In this document: positions 6,267 through 11,007 of the stretch, one piece after another | Layout: each line of letters starts with the position of its first letter | Position numbering within the stretch: the first letter of the stretch is position 1 | Origin: Patescibacteria group bacterium | Lineage (GTDB): Bacteria; Patescibacteriota; Patescibacteriia; UBA9934 | Reading direction: 5' to 3' | DNA length: 11,007 nucleotides | Assembly: GCA_018818445.1 (NCBI GenBank) | Contig: JAHISC010000092.1 | Coordinates: 1 to 11,007, forward strand | Program-made: the position numbers and the translations under genes | Notes under the pieces: generated by a model | Databases searched by the model: none | What the model was told of the DNA's origin: nothing | What the model saw: only the letters and a program-made list of their open reading frames with translations

Positions 6267-7403
6267 ATGAGAATCGGTATTGATGCACGATTTTTCGGTC
6301 CCAAAACCGGTGGGGGCGGCATAGGTCGTTATGTCGCGGAATTAGTGACGCACTTACAAGAAATTGATCACCAAAATGAGTACGTCATTTTTTTGCGTAA
6401 AGAAAATTTCCACGAATGCGTTATTACTAATCGCCGTTTTTTCAAACAGCTGATGGACGTCCCTTGGTACACTATTCGTGAGCAGCTTTTGCTACCTAAT
6501 TTTGTCCGACGAGCACGTGTTGACTTCATGCATTACCCTCACTGGAATGTCCCAATTTTTTCAACTACGCCGTTCCTTGTAACCATTCATGACCTCATTC
6601 TAATCGAGGACAGAAAATCAGCTCACGCAACAACCAAAGGAGCGTTGGTACATGGATTTAAATATGCCGGTTTCAGAACTGTTATCGAATCTGCTATTCA
6701 TCGCAGCCGACACATTATCTCCATATCCAACTATTCCAAACAAAGTGTGTTAAATCACTTTGGCATCAAGGAGAAAAAAATTTCAGTTATTCCAAACGGC
6801 ATTATTCCAGCAAAAACCGCAAAAAATGTCAGTTTTTCTAAGCTTGGTGTCTTTGAACCGTATTTTCTCTACGTTGGCAGCGCATACCCGCATAAAAATC
6901 TTCACACAATGTTGGATGCTTTTGCAAAGTTTACCCAAAATGACCAGTACACCCAACTAGTTATTGCTGGACGCAGAGATGTTTTTTCTCAAGAGCTTGA
7001 ACGCTATGCTAAAGCACAAAACATTTCTAGCGAACAACTACGATTTATTGACTTTCCTACCGATGAAGAAGTTGCTGCTCTTTATAAAAGTGCTCGACTA
7101 TTCATTTTCCCTTCACGTCTAGAAGGTTTTGGTCTACCACCACTCGAAGCTATGAGCCATGGCACACCAGTCGCTGCTGCTCAGGCGAGTTCACTGCCAG
7201 AAGTGCTTGGCAAAGCCGCTTGGTACTTTGACCCAGATGATTCATCGGCACTGGCGCGTCTGATGCAACAAGCAACTGACAATCCTGAAATGATGGCTAC
7301 TAAAGTAACCGAGGGACTACACCAATCTTCTACATTCACTTGGTTGCAAACAGCAGAAAAAACTCTTGATCTTTACAATAGCTTCCATCTTTTACATAAA
7401 TGA
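6267..7403 (+). CDS. GT4-family glycosyltransferase (third of three)
   Basis: A third retaining GT-B glycosyltransferase, 378 residues, full length. The N-terminus MRIGIDARFFGPKTGGGGIG followed by RYVAELVTHL fixes the start and gives the glycine-rich acceptor loop. TIHDLILIED matches the mid-N-domain motif also seen in the second GT. The donor half has GSAYPHKNLHTMLDAF with K210, and the E-X7-E motif E286 to E294 in EGFGLPPLEAMSHGTPVAA. It is closer in motif wording to the second GT than to the first, so those two may be old paralogues. It ends in an ATGA overlap with the DUF4012 gene at 7400, tying glycan extension to that membrane protein. Confidence 0.92.
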   Translation: MRIGIDARFFGPKTGGGGIGRYVAELVTHLQEIDHQNEYVIFLRKENFHECVITNRRFFKQLMDVPWYTIREQLLLPNFVRRARVDFMHYPHWNVPIFSTTPFLVTIHDLILIEDRKSAHATTKGALVHGFKYAGFRTVIESAIHRSRHIISISNYSKQSVLNHFGIKEKKISVIPNGIIPAKTAKNVSFSKLGVFEPYFLYVGSAYPHKNLHTMLDAFAKFTQNDQYTQLVIAGRRDVFSQELERYAKAQNISSEQLRFIDFPTDEEVAALYKSARLFIFPSRLEGFGLPPLEAMSHGTPVAAAQASSLPEVLGKAAWYFDPDDSSALARLMQQATDNPEMMATKVTEGLHQSSTFTWLQTAEKTLDLYNSFHLLHK

Positions 7404-9958
7404 TCATGTCACTCCGATCCCAACAACCAAACAATCAAAACAAGGACAAACAAATGTCCCAGCTTTTTGATGAGGCTTTGCCAAAGAAACTCAAATACGA
7501 AGGCATTGTTGAGGATAAGACAACAGGACCTCGAATCCATCAAAACGCTAGCACACCGCTTTCTCCTTACATCATCCAATTACAACGCGAGGATACAAAA
7601 TTACCTGAAAAATCAAAAATTGAAAGCTTGGCATCCCAACTTTTGGAAGAAGCTAGAGATTTTGAAGATGAATTTGATTATGACGAAGGCTTGGAAGTTA
7701 ATTTTGACGATCTAGTCTCACAGCTTCGTGAGCCTGAGCACTTGGCAACTCCGAATCAGTTTCCAAAAAATTCTGTAAAATTTACATATTCTGAAAAAAA
7801 GGAATTTTCTACTGTTGTAGGAAATAAACAAATGCGAACTTCTGTTGACCTTAACGATTTGATCGATGAAACCGATGAACCAACTTTTACAGAACAACTT
7901 TCAGAAATAAATTCTCAACCAAAAATTCGTAGTTTTAGATTAAGAGCTTTAGTGCCAAATCTCAAAGCTCATCAAAGAGCATTTGTCATGTTTACTTTGC
8001 TTTCGTTTGTATTGGTTTTGCCGCTCCATGCCATGCAAAGCGTTTCTCAAATCAAAGGCCAAGGCTCAGAAATAACAGATGTTGGAAAAAATGCGATAGA
8101 TACTTTTTTTAGCGGCGCCAGTGCTTTAGGAGACGAACGATTTGATGTGGCTCAAACAGAATTTGCCAGAGCTAGTGAAAGTTTTAGTCAGGCAGAAGAT
8201 TCTCTACGCTCACTTAATAACTCAATTGCTGGACTATCGAGTATTTTGCCGCAAACGGACAGAACATATGACTCAGCTCGCGGGCTTTTGACTGCTGGAC
8301 AAGAACTATCATTTGCAGCTGAACAATTATCACAAGCAGCGGAGGAAATTGAATCAAAATCATCACTCAACGTAGTAACAAAGCTATCAATTCTTGAAAC
8401 TTATATTGATCAAGCCTTACCGCACGTTACAGCAGCAGCTCGGGCGCTGGAAGATGTTGACCCTAATGTTGTTCCAGAAGAATACAAAGCAACTGTGGTT
8501 GCCATGAAAGATAAAGTTCCTCAGATTGCCTATTCGATGGAAGAATTTACAACCATGTCCCAAACTTTAGCCATGATCTTGGGAGAAAACCGCACCATGC
8601 GTTACTTGGTAACTTTTCAAAACAATACTGAGCTGAGACCAACTGGCGGATTTGTTGGTAGTTTTGCTGAGATGGATCTTTTAAATGGTGAGATTGATTC
8701 TATTTATGTACCAGAGGGCGGAACCTATGATCTGCAAGGTCAGCTTTCCGAATTTGTAGCTTCCCCTCACCCACTATCTCTTGTAAACCCTCGCTGGGAA
8801 TTCCATGATGCTAACTATTTCCCTGATTTTCCAACTTCGGCTAAAAAGATGATCTGGTTTTATGAAAATGCAGGCGGCCCAACAGTAGATGGAATGATTA
8901 CAATCAATGCTACTTTTATGCCAGAGCTTTTGGCAATTCTGGGTCCGATTGAAATGCCTGAATATGATCGCACAATCGATAGCGAAAACTTTTTATTTGA
9001 AACGCAGAAGATCGTTGAGATGGAGTATCAAACTTATAGCGTTAATGACGAGGAACGGACAGTTGAGGCTCCAAAACAATTCATTGGCGACTTAGCTCCA
9101 AAAATTTTGGAACGATTAGAAGAAGCTGATTCTGAAACAATGCTGGCAGTCTTGGATCTTTTAGGTAGCGGATTGTCGCAAAAAGATGTAATACTTTACT
9201 TTGATAACAATGCCTTACAGTCAACTATCGAGGAATTGGGTTGGTCAGGATCGATTAAACAAACTTCTGGCGATTACTTGCTAGTAACACATACCAACCT
9301 TGGCGGCGGAAAAACAGACACAGTAATAGACCAAGATATTTACGTTGATACTACAGTTGATGATGATGGATCAATTATTAATACTGTAACTATTACAAAA
9401 GAACACCACGGACTAAAATCTTCACTTTTCGAAGGTGAAAATAATGTTGATTATATTCGTTTGTACGTACCACGCGGTAGTGAATTACTGTCAGCTCGTG
9501 GTTTCGAGATTCCAGCCAATGATCTCTTTGAGACTTCCGATCTAGTGCTAGACTACGATGAAGATTTAGCGCTACTCATGACCGATATACGTAAAGATCC
9601 GGAATCAAAAACAGATATTTGGGTAGAAAATGGTAAAACTGTATTTGGTAACTGGATGCAGACCGCTCCGGCAGAAATTGAGACTGTTACTTTCTCGTAT
9701 CGTCTACCGTTTAAGCTTTCCGAAAAGAAAGCAGAACAAACTTTGTTTGAAGTAGCTAAAGAAAGACTTGGTTTTAAAGATATTGAATCTCATTCCTTAC
9801 TTATTCAAAAGCAACCTGGAGTTAATACTAGAGAAACTCATATCACGCTTACTCTGCCTGAAAATAAAACTATTGTCTGGAGTTCGCATGATGCCGCAGA
9901 AACCATTATTAGCAATAATCATGACGAGCTAGTACAGTTCGTAATTGAAACAAACTAA
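7400..9958 (+). CDS. DUF4012-domain membrane protein
   Basis: The molecular function of this family is unknown. The 852-residue protein has a hydrophilic N-terminus of about 190 residues, largely acidic (EEARDFEDEFDYDEG) and probably disordered in the cytoplasm. One membrane helix follows at about 194-212 (FVMFTLLSFVLVLPLHAM). Outside, a helical region of about 245-390 has repeated short amphipathic stretches (AQTEFARASESFSQAEDSL). The DUF4012 hallmark NNTELRPTGGF is at 408-418, followed by VDGMITINATFMPELL. The C-terminal 200 residues look beta-rich. The start overlaps the upstream stop in ATGA. The ATG at 7406 (residue 3) is a possible alternative. DUF4012 genes are commonly found beside glycosyltransferases, so a role in exporting, attaching or modifying surface glycan is a reasonable inference, not shown here. 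Confidence 0.88.
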   Translation: MIMSLRSQQPNNQNKDKQMSQLFDEALPKKLKYEGIVEDKTTGPRIHQNASTPLSPYIIQLQREDTKLPEKSKIESLASQLLEEARDFEDEFDYDEGLEVNFDDLVSQLREPEHLATPNQFPKNSVKFTYSEKKEFSTVVGNKQMRTSVDLNDLIDETDEPTFTEQLSEINSQPKIRSFRLRALVPNLKAHQRAFVMFTLLSFVLVLPLHAMQSVSQIKGQGSEITDVGKNAIDTFFSGASALGDERFDVAQTEFARASESFSQAEDSLRSLNNSIAGLSSILPQTDRTYDSARGLLTAGQELSFAAEQLSQAAEEIESKSSLNVVTKLSILETYIDQALPHVTAAARALEDVDPNVVPEEYKATVVAMKDKVPQIAYSMEEFTTMSQTLAMILGENRTMRYLVTFQNNTELRPTGGFVGSFAEMDLLNGEIDSIYVPEGGTYDLQGQLSEFVASPHPLSLVNPRWEFHDANYFPDFPTSAKKMIWFYENAGGPTVDGMITINATFMPELLAILGPIEMPEYDRTIDSENFLFETQKIVEMEYQTYSVNDEERTVEAPKQFIGDLAPKILERLEEADSETMLAVLDLLGSGLSQKDVILYFDNNALQSTIEELGWSGSIKQTSGDYLLVTHTNLGGGKTDTVIDQDIYVDTTVDDDGSIINTVTITKEHHGLKSSLFEGENNVDYIRLYVPRGSELLSARGFEIPANDLFETSDLVLDYDEDLALLMTDIRKDPESKTDIWVENGKTVFGNWMQTAPAEIETVTFSYRLPFKLSEKKAEQTLFEVAKERLGFKDIESHSLLIQKQPGVNTRETHITLTLPENKTIVWSSHDAAETIISNNHDELVQFVIETN

Positions 9959-9960
9959 AT

Positions 9961-11007
9961 ATGCTCAAAAAGAAAAAAGTTGCTAAGAAAAAAACATTAC
10001 CGCTTGAGGAGAATAATGTTGTTATGATTGAAGACGATCTTGATGATGAAAAACATGAAACTGAAGAACTAATTGAAGAAGAAAATGCTGAAGCTGTAGA
10101 GGAAATTGAATTGGAAGAAGAGATACCAGAAAAACCAAAGAAAAAACCAACTAAAAAAGAAGAAGGTGAAAATATTGAAGAGGGCTTGGAGGCAATTTAC
10201 GGCAAAGGAAAAATGGATTTTTCTAAAGTTGAAAGAAAACGGACACGCCTCACTAGTATTCTTCTTACAGTTGTAATCACCTTGGCAATTGTAGCTTTGA
10301 CCGCTTGGGTAGGTTTCTTTATTTATCAAAAATATTTTTCTGAAACCTCTGACAAACAATTTGAAGTTACAATTAATATCAACGATGAATTAGTCAGTGG
10401 AGAGATGGCCACGATTGAAATTGCCTACAAAAATTTAGCCAATGTACCCATCGCTGACCTGCAGATCGATGCAAATTTACCAACTGCTTTTCATATAGAT
10501 AAAGCGGAACCTGGTCCATCTGATGTTGACGAAATGATTTGGGAAATTGGCTCTTTAGGTACTGGCTCTGACCAAAAAATTATCATTGAAGGTATTTGGA
10601 TTGCTGAAGTTCCTTCTTCGACCCCAATTCAGGTCTTTGCAAACTATCGACCATCGAATTTTAATGCTGACTTCCAGGAAATTAAGACGGTTTATGTCAA
10701 CACAATCTCTAGCTCTTTAGAAACAACTTTTGAAGGAGCAGAGGAAGCGCAGCCTGGTCAAAAAGTGACCTACGAATTCACTGTCGAAAATACAGGAGAC
10801 CAAACAATGAAAAATATTGAAACAGAACTCTCACTGCCAGCCGGATTTTTCTTGGAGTCAAGCACGCCAGCAATTACAGCAGGTCAGTCAGCAAACTGGA
10901 AATTTGAAGAAATTCAGCCTGACGGAAAAGAGACTGTAAAAATTGAAGGTTCGTTTGCAGCAGATACTGAAGGTTTTCAATATTTTGTTGTTGAAACAAA
11001 AATTCAG
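9961..11007 (+). CDS. Single-pass surface protein with DUF11/CARDB-like repeats (partial, 3' end outside window)
   Basis: A frame open from ATG 9961 to the window edge gives 349 residues without a stop. It begins 2 nt after the DUF4012 stop and so is in the same operon. The N-terminus is very charged: a lysine block (LKKKKVAKKK), then glutamate-rich sequence, then EKPKKKPTKKEE, predicted disordered and cytoplasmic. One membrane helix spans about 99-123 (ILLTVVITLAIVALTAWVGF). Outside are two Ig-like repeats of DUF11/CARDB type. The first, about 135-215, has SGEMATIEIAYKNLANVPI and ends in a W-x-IGSL-x-TG pattern. The second, about 253-335, has PGQKVTYEFTVENTGDQTMK, then LPAGFFLESSTP and W-KFEEIQPDG. 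Such repeats serve as stalks or adhesion modules. Orientation N-in follows from the charges. Function beyond surface display is inferred. Confidence 0.85.
   Translation, partial: MLKKKKVAKKKTLPLEENNVVMIEDDLDDEKHETEELIEEENAEAVEEIELEEEIPEKPKKKPTKKEEGENIEEGLEAIYGKGKMDFSKVERKRTRLTSILLTVVITLAIVALTAWVGFFIYQKYFSETSDKQFEVTININDELVSGEMATIEIAYKNLANVPIADLQIDANLPTAFHIDKAEPGPSDVDEMIWEIGSLGTGSDQKIIIEGIWIAEVPSSTPIQVFANYRPSNFNADFQEIKTVYVNTISSSLETTFEGAEEAQPGQKVTYEFTVENTGDQTMKNIETELSLPAGFFLESSTPAITAGQSANWKFEEIQPDGKETVKIEGSFAADTEGFQYFVVETKIQ

Noticed and set aside
10069..10359. 96-residue Phe-rich minus-strand ORF
   Set aside because: It is the antisense of the K/E-rich tail and membrane helix of the 9961 gene. 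Its composition is a by-product of AAA/GAA codons.
1..11007. Alternative genetic code (TGA = Gly), as in some CPR lineages
   Set aside because: TGA ends the GT genes at 5045 and 7403 at the family-expected lengths and in start/stop overlaps. No in-frame TGA is needed.
1..11007. CRISPR array, insertion sequence or tRNA gene
   Set aside because: No regularly spaced repeats, transposase-like ORF, terminal inverted repeats or cloverleaf were seen. The only RNA gene found is rnpB.

Overview
The window reads as chromosomal DNA from a small-genome bacterium of the Patescibacteria/CPR type, most likely a Parcubacteria-like lineage. This is inferred from gene content and style, not from a marker phylogeny. 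The evidence is an RNase J C-terminus, a short TrpRS, a DUF4012 membrane protein followed by a DUF11/CARDB-type surface protein, very tight intergenic spaces, and almost no Shine-Dalgarno sequences. TGA is used as a stop, so the code is not the Gracilibacteria type. All supported genes lie on the + strand.

Positions 1-2320 hold housekeeping genes and one odd insert. The 3' end of an RNase J gene and its terminator are followed by trpS with its own terminator. Next comes a strikingly GC-rich, self-contained transcription unit (promoter about 1247-1275, ORF 1334-1759, strong terminator 1785-1824) that encodes a protein I do not recognise. After it lies rnpB, the RNase P RNA, with a consensus promoter, helices P1, P2, P3, P4 and P18 readable in the sequence, and a terminator.

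Positions 2320-11007 hold a cell-surface polysaccharide locus. A large polyprenyl-phosphate sugar-1-phosphate transferase (WbaP/WcaJ type) would start glycan assembly on the lipid carrier. Three GT4-type glycosyltransferases (3930-5045, 5042-6172, 6267-7403) would extend it on the cytoplasmic face. Two single-pass membrane proteins with large outer domains follow: a DUF4012 protein (7400-9958) and a DUF11/CARDB-repeat protein that runs off the end (9961-11007). They probably display, anchor or organise the surface layer. The GT pair at 5042 (GTGA overlap), the GT/DUF4012 pair at 7400 (ATGA overlap) and the 2-nt gap at 9959-9960 indicate translationally coupled operons.

The most interesting patterns are three. 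The first is the orphan GC-rich unit, whose -35 box sits in the loop of the trpS terminator and whose predicted transcript begins with a perfect hairpin. The second is a recurring promoter layout in which the -10 box ends exactly 9 nt before the ATG of three genes, predicting near-leaderless mRNAs. The third is the pair of membrane proteins of matching topology at the end of the glycan operon.
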